In this document: piece by piece, positions 39,726-54,535 of the stretch | Numbering within the stretch: the first letter of the stretch is position 1 | Layout of the letters: each line of letters begins with the position of its first letter | Assembly (NCBI RefSeq): GCF_000735345.1 | Contig: NZ_JMPJ01000017.1 | Span: 186,001 to 250,000, forward strand | Length of the DNA: 64,000 bases | Origin: Ewingella americana ATCC 33852 | Lineage (GTDB): Bacteria; Pseudomonadota; Gammaproteobacteria; Enterobacterales; Enterobacteriaceae | Direction: 5' to 3' | Notes under the pieces: model-generated | What the model saw: only the letters and a program-made list of their open reading frames with translations | Told to the model about the DNA's origin: nothing | The model's database searches: none | Made by a program: the position numbers and the translations under genes

Positions 39726-40075
39726 TCGGCGCTTGTTACGTTGTGATGGCGCAGGATTTTAACAGCTTCCCACCTTGGAATACAGTCTTTCGCAAGAAAA
39801 TTCGACAGGGGAGTGGTTATTTAGCCAACGGGGGGCATTAACGCTTTGTTTCTACGAAAAGTCACGCTTTGAGTACATTTATAGCCAAAATAATTCATGT
39901 TGCAGCGCACGCGCCTGCAACGCGCACTATGCCGCGCCGAAAGTAAGATTTTCCTCGGCAAGGCGGTAATTGCGCCGTCAGATCTGCCGTATGGCAAAGA
40001 GATTGCGCTGATCCAGTGAATCGCTGGTTAACCTTGGAGGCTGTACAAGGTATAATCCGCCGATTTCCACCGTTA
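39726..40075. promoter_or_regulatory. rpsT-ribF intergenic region with ribF promoter
   Basis: No gene is supported here. A promoter with -35 TTAACC (40028-40033) and a perfect -10 TATAAT (40051-40056), 17 bases apart, points to ribF. A GC-rich dyad GTTGCAG (39899-39905) with CTGCAAC (39915-39921) stands about 110 bases further upstream without a T run. Confidence 0.65.
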
Positions 40076-40109
40076 TGAGTCAGCTATGGATTTGAGCCAG
40101 CTATGGAGC
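40076..40109 (+). repeat. 17-base tandem duplication over the ribF start
   Basis: TGAGTCAGCTATGGATT (40076-40092) is followed directly by TGAGCCAGCTATGGAGC (40093-40109). Each copy holds an ATG. The second (40103) is the ribF start; the first (40086) opens an eight-codon frame whose TAA stop at 40110-40112 overlaps the beginning of ribF in another frame. Neither has a strong Shine-Dalgarno. Confidence 0.75.
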
Positions 40110-41041
40110 TAATTCGCGGGATACACAATATTCGGGCGCGCCATCATGGCTGCGTCCTTACTATTGGTAATTTTGATGGCGTGCATCGCGGCCATCAAGC
40201 ACTGATTGAACAACTAAAGCTGGAAGGGCAGAAGCTTGGCGTTCCGGTAATGGTGATGATTTTTGAACCGCAACCTCTTGAGCTGTTTGCGGGCGATAAA
40301 GCGCCTGCTCGACTGACCAGTTTGCGAGATAAAGCCAAGTATCTTGCCGAGTGTGGCGTTGATTACTTGCTGTGCGTGCGCTTTGAACCGCGTTTCGCGG
40401 CTAACATTGCTCAGGCATTTATCTCCCAGCTCTTGGTGGAGAAATTAGGCGTCAAATTCCTGACCGTGGGCGATGATTTTCGCTTTGGTGCTGGTCGTCT
40501 GGGCGATTTCGAATTGCTGCAGAAAGCCGGTGCGGAATATGGTTTTGAAGTCATAAGCACTCAGACTTTCCGCGAAGGCGGCAGTCGTATCAGCAGCACG
40601 GCGATTCGTGACGCGCTGCGTGATGACGACTTGGCATTAGCCGAAACGCTGCTTGGTCACCCGTTCAGTATCTCTGGGCGCGTGGTTCACGGCGACAAGC
40701 TAGGCCGCACCATCGGCTTTCCGACGGCCAACGTGCCGTTGAAGCGTTTGGTCTCTCCGGTGCGCGGCGTGTATGCCGTGGACGTGCTGGGGCTGGGCGA
40801 TGAGCCTATTCCAGGCATTGCCAATATTGGTATTCGCCCGACGGTCGGCGGCGTGCGCAAGCAGCTTGAAGTGCACCTGCTCGATACCAATATCAATTTA
40901 TATGGGCGCCACATAGACGTGGTGCTACGCGCGAAATTGCGCAACGAACAGCGTTTTTCGTCGCTTGATGCCTTAAAGCAACAAATTGCGAACGATGAGG
41001 TGACCGCCCGGGAGTTCTTTGGGCTACCAGCACCACGCTAA
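40103..41041 (+). CDS. ribF: Bifunctional riboflavin kinase / FAD synthetase
   Basis: RibF makes FMN from riboflavin and then FAD. The 312 residues (E. coli 313) contain the N-terminal nucleotidyltransferase motif [12 protein letters not shown] and [11 protein letters not shown], and the C-terminal flavokinase motif [12 protein letters not shown]. It begins [12 protein letters not shown], aligned with E. coli MKLIRGIHNL, which fixes the start at 40103 within a short duplication. It is the first gene of ribF-ileS-lspA-fkpB-ispH. Confidence 0.96.
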   Translation: MELIRGIHNIRARHHGCVLTIGNFDGVHRGHQALIEQLKLEGQKLGVPVMVMIFEPQPLELFAGDKAPARLTSLRDKAKYLAECGVDYLLCVRFEPRFAANIAQAFISQLLVEKLGVKFLTVGDDFRFGAGRLGDFELLQKAGAEYGFEVISTQTFREGGSRISSTAIRDALRDDDLALAETLLGHPFSISGRVVHGDKLGRTIGFPTANVPLKRLVSPVRGVYAVDVLGLGDEPIPGIANIGIRPTVGGVRKQLEVHLLDTNINLYGRHIDVVLRAKLRNEQRFSSLDALKQQIANDEVTAREFFGLPAPR

Positions 41042-41112
41042 TTATTTATGACAGGTTTACTGGCAGCCGCCGTGGGCCTGACATCCAGCAGAAAAACGGA
41101 ACCGAGAATCTA

Positions 41113-43929
41113 ATGAGTGACTATAAGAACACCCTGAACTTGCCGGAAACAGGGTTCCCGATGCGTGGCGATTTGGCCAAGCGAGAACCTGACATGCTGA
41201 AAAACTGGTATGAACAGGATCTGTACGGGATTATTCGCGCAGCCAAAAAGGGCAAAAAGTCCTTTATTTTGCATGACGGCCCTCCGTATGCGAACGGCAG
41301 CATTCATATTGGTCACTCAGTTAACAAAATTCTCAAAGACATTATTGTTAAGTCCAAGGGCATGGCCGGTTTCGACTCGCCTTATGTGCCGGGCTGGGAC
41401 TGCCACGGTCTGCCAATCGAGCTGAAAGTAGAACAGCTGATCGGCAAGCCGGGTGAGAAAGTGTCCGCTGCTGAATTCCGCGCAGCATGTCGCAAATACG
41501 CCGCAGAGCAGGTTGAAGGTCAGAAGAAAGACTTCATCCGCCTTGGCGTATTGGGCGATTGGGACCACCCATACCTGACCATGGATTTCAAAACCGAAGC
41601 CAACATCATCCGTGCTTTGGGCAAAATCATCGGCAACGGCCATCTGCATAAAGGTGCTAAACCTGTGCACTGGTGTGCGGACTGCGGCTCTTCTCTGGCT
41701 GAAGCCGAAGTTGAGTATTACGACAAAGTGTCGCCGTCCATCGACGTGGCCTTTAACGCCGTCGATGCCGCTGCCGTGGCTGCGAAATTTGGCGCGACCG
41801 CCTTCAATGGCCCGGTTTCTCTGGTTATTTGGACCACCACGCCGTGGACCATGCCAGCTAACCGCGCGATCTCACTGAACGCCGAGTTTGCTTATCAGCT
41901 GGTGCAGGTTGAAGGCCAGTGCCTGATTCTGGCAACTGACTTGGTTGAAAGCGTGATGAAGCGCGCGGGTATCGCTGAGTGGACCGTGCTGGGTGAGTGC
42001 AAAGGCGCTGATCTCGAGCTGCTGCGCTTCAAGCATCCGTTCCTCGACTTCGACGTGCCAGCAATTCTTGGCGACCACGTCACGCTGGACGCCGGTACTG
42101 GTGCAGTTCATACCGCGCCGGGCCACGGCCCAGATGACTTTGTTATCGGCCAGAAATACGGTCTGGAAGTGGCTAACCCGGTTGGCCCGAACGGCTGCTA
42201 TCTGCCGGGCACCTATCCTTCACTGGATGGTAAATTTGTCTTCAAAGCCAACGACCTGATCGTTGAACTGCTGCGCGAGAAAGGCGCACTGCTGCACGTT
42301 GAGAAGCTGAACCACAGCTATCCGTGCTGCTGGCGTCACAAAACGCCAATCATCTTCCGCGCCACGCCGCAGTGGTTCGTCAGCATGGACCAAAAAGGCC
42401 TGCGCGCGAAATCTCTGGAAGAGATCAAAGGCGTGCAGTGGATCCCAGATTGGGGTCAGGCGCGTATCGAAAACATGGTCGCTAACCGTCCTGACTGGTG
42501 TATCTCCCGTCAGCGTACTTGGGGCGTGCCGATGTCTCTGTTCGTGCACAAAGACACTGAACAGCTGCATCCGCGCACTCTTGAATTGATGGAAGAAGTG
42601 GCGAAACGCGTTGAAGCTGACGGCATTCAGGCTTGGTGGGATCTGGATCCCGCCGACATTCTGGGTGCGGACGCCGCAGACTACGTGAAAGTGCCTGACA
42701 CGCTGGACGTGTGGTTCGACTCTGGTTCTACCAGCGCCTCGGTTGTTGCCGTGCGCCCTGAGTTCAACGGCCACGAAGCTGACATGTATCTGGAAGGCTC
42801 CGACCAACACCGTGGCTGGTTCATGTCATCTCTGATGATCTCAACTGCCATGAAAGGCAAAGCGCCTTACAAACAAGTGCTGACTCACGGCTTCACCGTC
42901 GATGGTCAGGGCCGCAAAATGTCCAAGTCCATCGGCAACACCGTCAGTCCACAGGACGTGATGAACAAGCTGGGCGGCGACATTCTGCGTCTGTGGGTTG
43001 CGTCGACTGATTACACCGGCGAAATTGCCGTGTCAGACGAGATCCTCAAGCGTTCTGCCGACTCTTACCGTCGTATCCGTAACACCGCGCGCTTCCTGCT
43101 GGCTAACCTGAATGGGTTTGATCCTGCGCTGCACTGCGTGAAACCGGAAGAGATGGTGGTGCTGGATCGCTGGGCCGTGGGCCGTGCCAAAGCAGCTCAA
43201 GAAGAGATCATTGCCGCTTACGAGCGTTATGACTTCCACGAAGTGGTGCAGCGCCTGATGCAGTTCTGCTCGGTTGAAATGGGGTCGTTCTATCTCGACA
43301 TCATCAAAGACCGCCAGTACACCGCGAAAAGCGACAGCGTCGCTCGCCGCAGCTGCCAGACCGCGCTGTATTACATCTCTGAAGCGCTGGTGCGCTGGAT
43401 GGCGCCAATCATGTCCTTCACCGCGGACGAAATCTGGGCCTTCCTGCCGGGTTCCCGCGAGAAGTTTGTCTTCACCGAAGAGTGGTACGACGGCCTGTTT
43501 GGTCTGGCTGCCGACGAATCGATGAATGATGACTTCTGGGACGAGCTGCTGAAAGTGCGTGGCGAAGTGAACAAGGTTATCGAGCAAGCGCGTGCTGATA
43601 AGCGCGTGGGTGGTTCGTTGGAAGCGGCGGTCACGCTGTACGCTGACGATAAACTGGCTGCTGACCTGCGTTCTCTGGGCAACGAGCTACGCTTTGTGTT
43701 ACTGACTTCCGGTGCTCGCGTGGCGCCATTGGCGGATGCTGATGACAGTGCGCAAGCCAGTGAATTGCTCAAAGGCCTGAAAGTCGGTCTGGAAAAAGCA
43801 GAAGGTGACAAGTGCCCACGCTGCTGGCACTACACTACTGACGTCGGCCAGAACGCGGAACACAGCGAAATCTGTGGCCGTTGTGTGACTAACATTGCCG
43901 GTGACGGCGAAGAGCGTAAGTTTGCATAA
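41113..43929 (+). CDS. ileS: Isoleucyl-tRNA synthetase
   Basis: IleS charges tRNA-Ile and edits valine. The product has 938 residues, like E. coli. The class I signature [15 protein letters not shown] lies near residue 57, the editing (CP1) domain around 180-400, and KMSKS at about 602-606. A C-terminal zinc site is given by CPRCWHY and CGRC. In [12 protein letters not shown] the residue after SGST is serine where E. coli has histidine. Its TAA overlaps the ATG of lspA by one base. Confidence 0.98.
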   Translation: MSDYKNTLNLPETGFPMRGDLAKREPDMLKNWYEQDLYGIIRAAKKGKKSFILHDGPPYANGSIHIGHSVNKILKDIIVKSKGMAGFDSPYVPGWDCHGLPIELKVEQLIGKPGEKVSAAEFRAACRKYAAEQVEGQKKDFIRLGVLGDWDHPYLTMDFKTEANIIRALGKIIGNGHLHKGAKPVHWCADCGSSLAEAEVEYYDKVSPSIDVAFNAVDAAAVAAKFGATAFNGPVSLVIWTTTPWTMPANRAISLNAEFAYQLVQVEGQCLILATDLVESVMKRAGIAEWTVLGECKGADLELLRFKHPFLDFDVPAILGDHVTLDAGTGAVHTAPGHGPDDFVIGQKYGLEVANPVGPNGCYLPGTYPSLDGKFVFKANDLIVELLREKGALLHVEKLNHSYPCCWRHKTPIIFRATPQWFVSMDQKGLRAKSLEEIKGVQWIPDWGQARIENMVANRPDWCISRQRTWGVPMSLFVHKDTEQLHPRTLELMEEVAKRVEADGIQAWWDLDPADILGADAADYVKVPDTLDVWFDSGSTSASVVAVRPEFNGHEADMYLEGSDQHRGWFMSSLMISTAMKGKAPYKQVLTHGFTVDGQGRKMSKSIGNTVSPQDVMNKLGGDILRLWVASTDYTGEIAVSDEILKRSADSYRRIRNTARFLLANLNGFDPALHCVKPEEMVVLDRWAVGRAKAAQEEIIAAYERYDFHEVVQRLMQFCSVEMGSFYLDIIKDRQYTAKSDSVARRSCQTALYYISEALVRWMAPIMSFTADEIWAFLPGSREKFVFTEEWYDGLFGLAADESMNDDFWDELLKVRGEVNKVIEQARADKRVGGSLEAAVTLYADDKLAADLRSLGNELRFVLLTSGARVAPLADADDSAQASELLKGLKVGLEKAEGDKCPRCWHYTTDVGQNAEHSEICGRCVTNIAGDGEERKFA

Positions 43930-44435
43930 TGAGTAAACCTATTTGTTCTACCGGACTCCGCTGGCTTTGGCTGGCGGTTTTGGTTGTCATCCTTGATCTC
44001 GGCAGCAAGTTCTTGGTCATGGGGCATTTTCAGCTTGGCGAATCCATGCCGCTGATCCCGTTCTTTAACCTGACTTATGCGCATAATCCGGGGGCGGCGT
44101 TTAGCTTCCTGGCGGATAAAGGCGGCTGGCAGCGCTGGTTCTTTGCCCTGATTGCACTGGCTATCGTGATCATCCTGCTGGTGCTGATGTACCGCAGCAA
44201 CGCGGCTCAACGCCTCAATAACATCGCGTTTGCGATGATTATCGGCGGCGCGCTGGGCAACTTATTCGATCGCATGGTGCACGGTTTTGTCATCGACTTT
44301 ATCGACTTCTACGTCAACGACTGGCATTACCCTATCTTCAATCTGGCAGACAGCTTTATCTGTGTGGGTGCCGTGCTGGTGGTGCTGGAAGGCTTCTTAG
44401 CCAAACCCAATGCTGCCGCGAAGAGCAAAGGATAG
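43929..44435 (+). CDS. lspA: Lipoprotein signal peptidase (signal peptidase II)
   Basis: LspA is an inner-membrane aspartyl protease that cleaves the signal peptide of prolipoproteins before the lipidated cysteine. The 168 residues (E. coli 164) form four membrane helices. Conserved motifs are [30 protein letters not shown] (first catalytic aspartate region) and FNLADSFI (second). The start codon overlaps the ileS stop, indicating translational coupling. Confidence 0.97.
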   Translation: MSKPICSTGLRWLWLAVLVVILDLGSKFLVMGHFQLGESMPLIPFFNLTYAHNPGAAFSFLADKGGWQRWFFALIALAIVIILLVLMYRSNAAQRLNNIAFAMIIGGALGNLFDRMVHGFVIDFIDFYVNDWHYPIFNLADSFICVGAVLVVLEGFLAKPNAAAKSKG

Positions 44436-44438
44436 AAC

Positions 44439-44909
44439 ATGTCTGAACAGGTAAAACACGACAGCGCGGTGCTGGTGCATTTCACCCTGAAGCTGGAAGA
44501 CGGCTCAACGGCGGAATCCACCCGTGGCAATGGCAAACCGGCCCTGTTTCGACTGGGTGACGGCAGCCTGTCTGACGCGCTGGAGAATGAACTGCTCGGT
44601 TTGAAAGTGGGCGACAAGCACGCGTTTACGCTGGCACCTGAATCTGCTTTCGGCTCGAAAAGTCCGGACTTGGTGCAGTACTTCTCGCGTCGGGATTTCC
44701 AAGAAACGGGCATTCCTGACGTCGGCACCATCATGTTATTTACTACCCGTGACGGCAGCGAAATGCCCGGCGTGGTGCGTGACGTGACCGAAGATTCCAT
44801 CACCGTTGATTTCAATCATCCACTGGCGGGCCAGCATATCGATTTCGATATCGAAGTGCTGGAGATTGATCCGCAACTGGAGGAGAAAGATGCAAATACT
44901 GCTGGCTAA
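44439..44909 (+). CDS. fkpB: FKBP-type peptidyl-prolyl isomerase FkpB (SlpA)
   Basis: A 156-residue FKBP-type isomerase (E. coli 149) of the SlyD-like type with an inserted-flap domain. The FKBP core is [18 protein letters not shown] and the insert contains [31 protein letters not shown] closes the fold. The tail is seven residues longer than in E. coli and reads into ispH: the two genes overlap by 20 bases. It lies in the conserved lspA-fkpB-ispH order. Confidence 0.95.
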   Translation: MSEQVKHDSAVLVHFTLKLEDGSTAESTRGNGKPALFRLGDGSLSDALENELLGLKVGDKHAFTLAPESAFGSKSPDLVQYFSRRDFQETGIPDVGTIMLFTTRDGSEMPGVVRDVTEDSITVDFNHPLAGQHIDFDIEVLEIDPQLEEKDANTAG

Positions 44910-45843
44910 CCCACGCGGGTTCTGCGCAGGCGTGGATCGTGCGATCAGCATCGTCGAGCGCGCCCTTGAGCTGTATGGCGCGCCGATCTATGTGCGTCAT
45001 GAAGTGGTTCACAACCGCTATGTGGTCGACAGCCTGCGCCAGCGCGGCGCGGTGTTTATCGAGCAAATCAGCGAAGTGCCGGACGGCTCAATCCTGATTT
45101 TCTCAGCACACGGCGTTTCTCAGGCCGTGCGTGCCGAAGCTAAGGCGCGTGAGTTGACCATGCTGTTCGACGCCACCTGCCCGTTGGTGACCAAAGTCCA
45201 CATGGAAGTCGCCCGTGCCAGCCGTAAAGGCACTGAAGCGATTCTGATTGGTCACGCCGGTCACCCGGAAGTGGAAGGCACCATGGGCCAATACAGCAAC
45301 CCTAACGGCGGCATGTACTTGGTCGAATCGCCAGCGGACGTCTATAAGCTACAGGTGAAAGATGAAGGTAACCTGTGCTTTATGACGCAAACCACGCTGT
45401 CGGTTGATGATACCTCGGAAGTGATCGACGCCCTGCGCGACCGTTTCCCGAAAATCATCGGCCCGCGCAAAGACGACATTTGCTACGCCACCACTAACCG
45501 TCAGGAAGCCGTGCGCCATCTGGCCGACGGGGCTGACGTGGTGCTGGTGGTCGGCTCGAAGAACTCGTCAAACTCTAACCGTCTGGCCGAACTGGCGCAG
45601 CGCGTTGGCGTACCTTCTTACTTGATTGACTCCGCTGCCGACATCCAAGAGTCTTGGCTGAAAGACGCCAAGAGCATCGGCGTCACCGCCGGGGCTTCTG
45701 CGCCAGACATTCTGGTGCAGGACGTGATCAGCAAGCTGAAAGCCTTTGGCTGCGCGGATGTGATTAACGTGGAAGGGCGCGAAGAGAATATCGTTTTCGA
45801 AGTGCCGAAAGAGCTGCGGGTTGATGTGCGTCAGGTCGATTAA
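44890..45843 (+). CDS. ispH: 4-hydroxy-3-methylbut-2-enyl diphosphate reductase
   Basis: IspH is the iron-sulfur enzyme of the last MEP-pathway step, making isopentenyl and dimethylallyl diphosphate. The start [15 protein letters not shown] gives 317 residues (E. coli 316), with GGAG upstream inside fkpB. Cluster ligands are C12 in [10 protein letters not shown]97 in [11 protein letters not shown] and C198 in [22 protein letters not shown] binds substrate phosphate. It is the last gene of the operon before a strong terminator. Confidence 0.98.
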   Translation: MQILLANPRGFCAGVDRAISIVERALELYGAPIYVRHEVVHNRYVVDSLRQRGAVFIEQISEVPDGSILIFSAHGVSQAVRAEAKARELTMLFDATCPLVTKVHMEVARASRKGTEAILIGHAGHPEVEGTMGQYSNPNGGMYLVESPADVYKLQVKDEGNLCFMTQTTLSVDDTSEVIDALRDRFPKIIGPRKDDICYATTNRQEAVRHLADGADVVLVVGSKNSSNSNRLAELAQRVGVPSYLIDSAADIQESWLKDAKSIGVTAGASAPDILVQDVISKLKAFGCADVINVEGREENIVFEVPKELRVDVRQVD

Positions 45844-45879
45844 GCTCATCAGCTAATCGAGCAAGACGAGCAAGAATAG

Positions 45880-45911
45880 AAAGCGGTCAGTGAAAACTGG
45901 CCGCTTTTTTT
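45880..45911 (+). terminator. Terminator of the ribF-ispH operon
   Basis: AAAGCGG-T-CAGT (45880-45891), a GAAA loop and ACTG-G-CCGCTTT (45896-45907) followed by T residues. Confidence 0.9.
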
Positions 45912-45918
45912 ATGACAA

Positions 45919-46788
45919 TCAGTTGAGGCGGAACAGGTTCTGCGGCGTGCCGGTGGTGCCGGTCTGCACGTGGAGCAGCGCGCCGTCCAGCTCGCCGGGA
46001 TTTTCCAAGCCTTTACGCGCCGAGGTGATAAATAGCTCGCTCATGTCCGGCCCGCCAAAGGTACAGCAGCTTGGCTGAACGACGGGAAGAGGAAGCGTAT
46101 CGAGGGTCAGCAGCTCGCCCTGATTGATTTGCTGGCGTAACAGGCAGCTGCTGCCCCAGCAGGCGGTGAGCAGCAGGCCGTCCAGCGAGACTGCCGAGCC
46201 ATCTGGCGTTTTATCCCCAGAGGAGAAGCAGGCGATTTTCAGCGGATTGATGTGCCGCGCGTTGGCGGAGTAAAAACGCTTCTTCATGCTGTCGGCAAAC
46301 CACACTTTGCTTTCATGCCACGCCAGCGTATTGGGAATGCCCACATTGTCCATCATCAGCTCGGGTTGCGGCGCACCACTCTCATAGCGATACCACGCGC
46401 CCAGCGTCTGCTCTTCCTTCAAATCCATGGTGCTAAACCACAGCGAGCCGTCTGGCGCGATAGCGGCTTCATTGGTTCTGGTACCTTCTCGGCCAGCATA
46501 ATCACAGATTTTCTCTGTTTTGCTGAAGGCATAGTCATAGAGATGCAGGCCATCTTGCGAAACCAATAAAAAGCGATTCAGCGCGCTGGTTAACAGCACC
46601 GCGCTGGTTAGCGAGGGCAGCTTGCGCATCTCGGTTTTGTGCTGGGACGGCCAGTAGCGCAGCAATTTTAAGTTGAGAATATCGACCCACAGTAATGACT
46701 GCGTGCGCTGACACCACACCGGCGTCTCTCCCAACTCGGCACGGTAGTCGTCTATCGCAGTGATGGCGGATCGTAAAAAAGCTGACAT
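45919..46788 (-). CDS. SMP-30/gluconolactonase (LRE-like) family protein
   Basis: A six-bladed beta-propeller of the SMP-30/gluconolactonase family, which usually hydrolyses sugar lactones with one divalent metal ion. The start MSAFLRSAITAIDD gives 289 residues, with AAGGAG upstream; an ATG six codons earlier contains that site within its frame and was rejected. Metal-ligand regions are GETPVW (E21), TNEAAIAPDGSLWF, GIPNTLAW and KTPDGSAVSLDG. No signal peptide is present, so it should be cytoplasmic. It lies downstream of a porin gene on the same strand, separated by a terminator. The exact lactone is unknown. E. coli has no gene here. Confidence 0.83.
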   Translation of the reverse strand: MSAFLRSAITAIDDYRAELGETPVWCQRTQSLLWVDILNLKLLRYWPSQHKTEMRKLPSLTSAVLLTSALNRFLLVSQDGLHLYDYAFSKTEKICDYAGREGTRTNEAAIAPDGSLWFSTMDLKEEQTLGAWYRYESGAPQPELMMDNVGIPNTLAWHESKVWFADSMKKRFYSANARHINPLKIACFSSGDKTPDGSAVSLDGLLLTACWGSSCLLRQQINQGELLTLDTLPLPVVQPSCCTFGGPDMSELFITSARKGLENPGELDGALLHVQTGTTGTPQNLFRLN

Positions 46789-46864
46789 TGTAAAGCTCTC
46801 CTTCATGGCAGTGTCTTTACTTAGTCTAGTCTGGCTTTGCCGATGGAGGATAGAATAAAAGGCG

Positions 46865-46910
46865 TAAAAAGAAGGGGCCAGCCCGTTAATAAAACGTAAA
46901 ACTGGCCCCT
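46865..46910 (-). terminator. Terminator after the porin gene
   Basis: AGGGGCCAG and CTGGCCCCT arms (46910-46902 and 46881-46873 on the reverse strand) enclose a 20-base loop and are followed on that strand by TCTTTTT. Confidence 0.8.
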
Positions 46911-46928
46911 GAGGTAGGTCAGGGAGGA

Positions 46929-48080
46929 TTAGAAGTCGTATCTCAGGCGAACCAGGTTCATGTCGCCACGGTCGTCGGTGGTGGAGCTAAATACGTGTTC
47001 ATAATCAACGCGGAATCCGTAATCGAGTTGAACCGACAAGCCCAAGCCATTATCGATACGCTGATAATCGCGGCCAGAGACGTAGGTCAGGCGGTCACCC
47101 ATGAAGTAAGGCTGTACGGTTTTGACTGCGTACTGGTTGATTGGGAAGGCGTAGCCCAAGAAGTATTCCAGACCGTAGGCGTCGCCAGCAAAGTAGTTAT
47201 TATCCGCTTTCAGCTTAGTTGTCAGGAAGTTGTTGTAATAGCCGCCGCCGAAAGAAGCCGTCCAGTTGCCCGGTTTCCAGCTTAATGCCGTACCAATGAT
47301 GTTCTGGTCATAGTTGGTGGAGCTGCCGCGGCCCGGATTTTTCATCTCTGCGTTGGTGTAGTTGTACGCCGTACCCCAAGTCAGCTCTTTGGTGATGTGG
47401 TAATCCACGCCGACAGAGCCGCCGCCTTTACGCTTGTAGCGCAGGCCGTCGCCGGTCAGCAGGTCGGTATCAGCGAACAGGTAAGAGGCGTAGAGGTCAG
47501 CGTCGCCAAAGGTGTTCTTGTATTTCAACATCTTGCGGGAACGATAAGAGCCGTCGTAGTCGCCATTCACGCCGTTACCCGGGGCCTGAGCGAGCATGTC
47601 GTAGTCCCAGATATCAGTTTTCACACCAACTACATCGTAGTAGACGCTGTTTTGCTGGCCGAAGGTCAACTGGCCGTAGGTTTTGCTTTTCAGGCCGGTA
47701 TAGAGCTGGCGACGCGTGGTGTTGTGCGCGCCGTCGGCATAGTGATTGTCCCAATCAAACAGGGCAGGGAAGTTAACGCCCAGTTCGTAGTAGCTGACCC
47801 AGCTGATATCATCAAACAGATAGTAATCAGCCGTGAAGCGAAAACGCGAGCCGCCGTCAAAGCCGTTATTTTTGTACGAACCTTTATCTTTGTCGCCGGT
47901 TTCCATGTTCCACTGTGGACGAATGCTGCCGCCCACCTTGAAGTCGAGGCGGCTCAGCGGGTCATTCGGCTGCGGATCTTGTTTAATCAGCGTGATTTCT
48001 GCCTGCGAAGCGAAAGACGCCAAGCCAAAAAGCAGCCCGGCTGAAACCACTTGGGTGACTTTGTTTAGTTTGAATTTCAT
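46929..48080 (-). CDS. Outer-membrane porin, likely carbohydrate-related
   Basis: A 383-residue outer-membrane beta-barrel protein. MKFKLNKVTQVVSAGLLFGL begins a signal peptide ending near SQA. The mature protein is rich in alternating aromatic strands (RFRFTADYYLF, YGLEYFLGYAF) and ends with the barrel-assembly signal LRYDF. The family looks like the Gram-negative porins with a long GDYDG-containing loop, not OmpF/OmpC. AGGGGC precedes the ATG. The neighbouring lactonase suggests uptake of a sugar or sugar acid, but this is inference. The gene is absent from this place in E. coli. Confidence 0.83.
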   Translation of the reverse strand: MKFKLNKVTQVVSAGLLFGLASFASQAEITLIKQDPQPNDPLSRLDFKVGGSIRPQWNMETGDKDKGSYKNNGFDGGSRFRFTADYYLFDDISWVSYYELGVNFPALFDWDNHYADGAHNTTRRQLYTGLKSKTYGQLTFGQQNSVYYDVVGVKTDIWDYDMLAQAPGNGVNGDYDGSYRSRKMLKYKNTFGDADLYASYLFADTDLLTGDGLRYKRKGGGSVGVDYHITKELTWGTAYNYTNAEMKNPGRGSSTNYDQNIIGTALSWKPGNWTASFGGGYYNNFLTTKLKADNNYFAGDAYGLEYFLGYAFPINQYAVKTVQPYFMGDRLTYVSGRDYQRIDNGLGLSVQLDYGFRVDYEHVFSSTTDDRGDMNLVRLRYDF

Positions 48081-49510
<1,430 letters not shown>

Positions 49511-49559
49511 GTTTTACACCATTGTGATGTGGTTGTTTTAATCATAGTTATTTGATTAT

Positions 49560-49593
49560 AGGGCGGTTCCTTGGCTGCCCTTTTCTTTTTTTT
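49560..49593 (+). terminator. Terminator after dapB
   Basis: AGGGCGG (49560-49566) pairs with CTGCCCT (49575-49581), including one G-U pair, and is followed by a long T-rich run. Confidence 0.7.
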
Positions 49594-49732
49594 ATAAAAT
49601 GTATTATTGGTTTGTTATTTTACCTGTAATGCCTATTTTAATGCATTTTGTGAGTTATTTTGCTCTTCGCTGACTACAAAATGACCTCCCCAACAGATCC
49701 GATGTGTAACATTTGCTGATTTCCCGCCTTTT

Positions 49733-49977
49733 TTCAGACAACCCCCCTCGCAAACGTTTACTATAGTGACTTAGGCCGTGCTTTTATGGCTGTGAGGCAG
49801 CTATTTCACTGAGTTCTGTATAAAACAGAGAAATATTGGTGCTTTTGGTAGACAAAGCGAGCGCCCATCATTAGAATGCGCGCAATTTGCCGAAAATTGG
49901 CTTCGAGGGCGATTTTTGCATTGATTTAGATCGGCTTATCTGAATTAATATGCAAATAATGTGATTGATTATTCCTG
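49733..49977 (+). promoter_or_regulatory. carAB control region with PurR-like box and paired ArgR boxes
   Basis: TCGCAAACGTTTACTA (49748-49763) fits the PurR box and overlaps a -10-like TATAGT (49762-49767), the likely pyrimidine/purine-controlled upstream promoter. Near the gene TGAATTAATATGCA (from 49941) and TGATTGATTATTCC (from 49962) fit ArgR boxes with centres 21 bases apart, the standard spacing. They overlap the downstream promoter TTGATT (49921-49926) and TTAATA (49945-49950). This matches the P1/P2 plan of E. coli carAB. Confidence 0.78.
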
Positions 49978-49986
49978 GAGGATGCT

Positions 49987-51147
49987 TTGATAAAGTCAGC
50001 GCTATTGGTTCTGGAAGACGGAACCCAATTCCACGGTCGGGCCATCGGGGCAGAAGGTACGGCAGTGGGGGAAGTGGTCTTCAATACGTCGATGACCGGT
50101 TATCAAGAAATCCTTACTGATCCTTCCTATTCCCGCCAAATTGTTACTCTTACTTATCCCCATATTGGTAATGTCGGCACTAACGCCGCTGATGAAGAAT
50201 CCTCTGCTGTACACGCTCAAGGTTTGGTTATCCGCGATTTACCTCTTATTGCCAGCAACTACCGCAGCACCGAAAACCTTTCTGACTATCTCAAACGCCA
50301 CAACATCGTCGCTATCGCCGACATTGATACCCGTAAACTGACTCGCGTGCTGCGTGAAAAAGGCGCACAAAACGGCTGCATCATCGCTGGCGACTCCGTT
50401 GACGCGGTGCTGGCACTTGAGAAAGCTAAAGCCTTCCCGGGCCTGAAAGGCATGGACTTGGCGAAAGAAGTCACTACCAAAGAGTCTTACAGCTGGCAGC
50501 AGGGTAGCTGGACATTAGAAGGCGAACTGCCAGAAGCGAAAGCGGCCGAAGAGTGTAAATTCCACGTGGTGGCCTATGACTACGGCGCAAAACGCAACAT
50601 CCTGCGTATGTTGGTTGACCGCGGTTGCCGCCTGACTGTCGTGCCAGCGCAAACGCCAGCCGAAGACGTGTTGAAGCTCAATCCAGACGGCATCTTCCTG
50701 TCCAACGGACCGGGTGACCCGGAGCCGTGCGACTACGCCATCGACGCCATTAAAGCTTTCCTCGAGACTGACATTCCGGTCTTCGGCATCTGTCTCGGCC
50801 ACCAGTTACTGGCACTGGCCAGCGGCGCGAAAACGCTGAAAATGAAGCTGGGCCACCACGGTGGTAACCACCCGGTGAAAGATCTCGATAACAATGTGGT
50901 GATGATCACCGCCCAGAACCACGGCTTCGCGGTTGACGAAAATGACCTGCCAGCCAACCTGCGAGTGACCCACAAATCGCTGTTCGACCACACGGTTCAG
51001 GGGATCCACCGCACCGATAAGGCGGCGTTCAGCTTCCAAGGGCACCCAGAAGCCAGCCCGGGCCCGCACGACGCGGCACTGCTGTTCGACCACTTTATCG
51101 AGCTGATTGAGCAATACCGTTCTCACGCCACTCAGACTGGCAAATAA
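49987..51147 (+). CDS. carA: Carbamoyl phosphate synthase, small (glutaminase) subunit
   Basis: CarA releases ammonia from glutamine and passes it to CarB to make carbamoyl phosphate for arginine and pyrimidines. The start is TTG at 49987 with TGGAG upstream; E. coli carA also uses UUG. The 386 residues begin [20 protein letters not shown]. The class I glutamine amidotransferase nucleophile is C269 in [14 protein letters not shown], and [11 protein letters not shown] holds the catalytic histidine-glutamate pair. carB follows after 17 bases. Confidence 0.98.
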   Translation: MIKSALLVLEDGTQFHGRAIGAEGTAVGEVVFNTSMTGYQEILTDPSYSRQIVTLTYPHIGNVGTNAADEESSAVHAQGLVIRDLPLIASNYRSTENLSDYLKRHNIVAIADIDTRKLTRVLREKGAQNGCIIAGDSVDAVLALEKAKAFPGLKGMDLAKEVTTKESYSWQQGSWTLEGELPEAKAAEECKFHVVAYDYGAKRNILRMLVDRGCRLTVVPAQTPAEDVLKLNPDGIFLSNGPGDPEPCDYAIDAIKAFLETDIPVFGICLGHQLLALASGAKTLKMKLGHHGGNHPVKDLDNNVVMITAQNHGFAVDENDLPANLRVTHKSLFDHTVQGIHRTDKAAFSFQGHPEASPGPHDAALLFDHFIELIEQYRSHATQTGK

Positions 51148-51164
51148 ATCAGGAGCCCTAAAAA

Positions 51165-54389
<3,225 letters not shown>

Positions 54390-54417
54390 CCTTAAGACCT
54401 CATAGTCTGGTACTGCG

Positions 54418-54450
54418 ACGCCCGCGACCGAAAGGAAGCGGGCGTTTTTA
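54418..54450 (+). terminator. Terminator of carAB
   Basis: ACGCCCGC (54418-54425) and GCGGGCGT (54438-54445) form a stem with a 12-base loop followed by T residues. Confidence 0.88.
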
Positions 54451-54535
54451 TTACTTTCGCATGGCACTGGCGGCAGTTAATAAACCACAGAAATACTTTA
54501 TGATTAATCTATGTTTTGACGATATGAGCTGACTG

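Noticed and set aside
39775-39969. Possible small gene between rpsT and ribF
   Set aside because: No ribosome binding site, no recognisable protein, and it overlaps a GC-rich palindrome.
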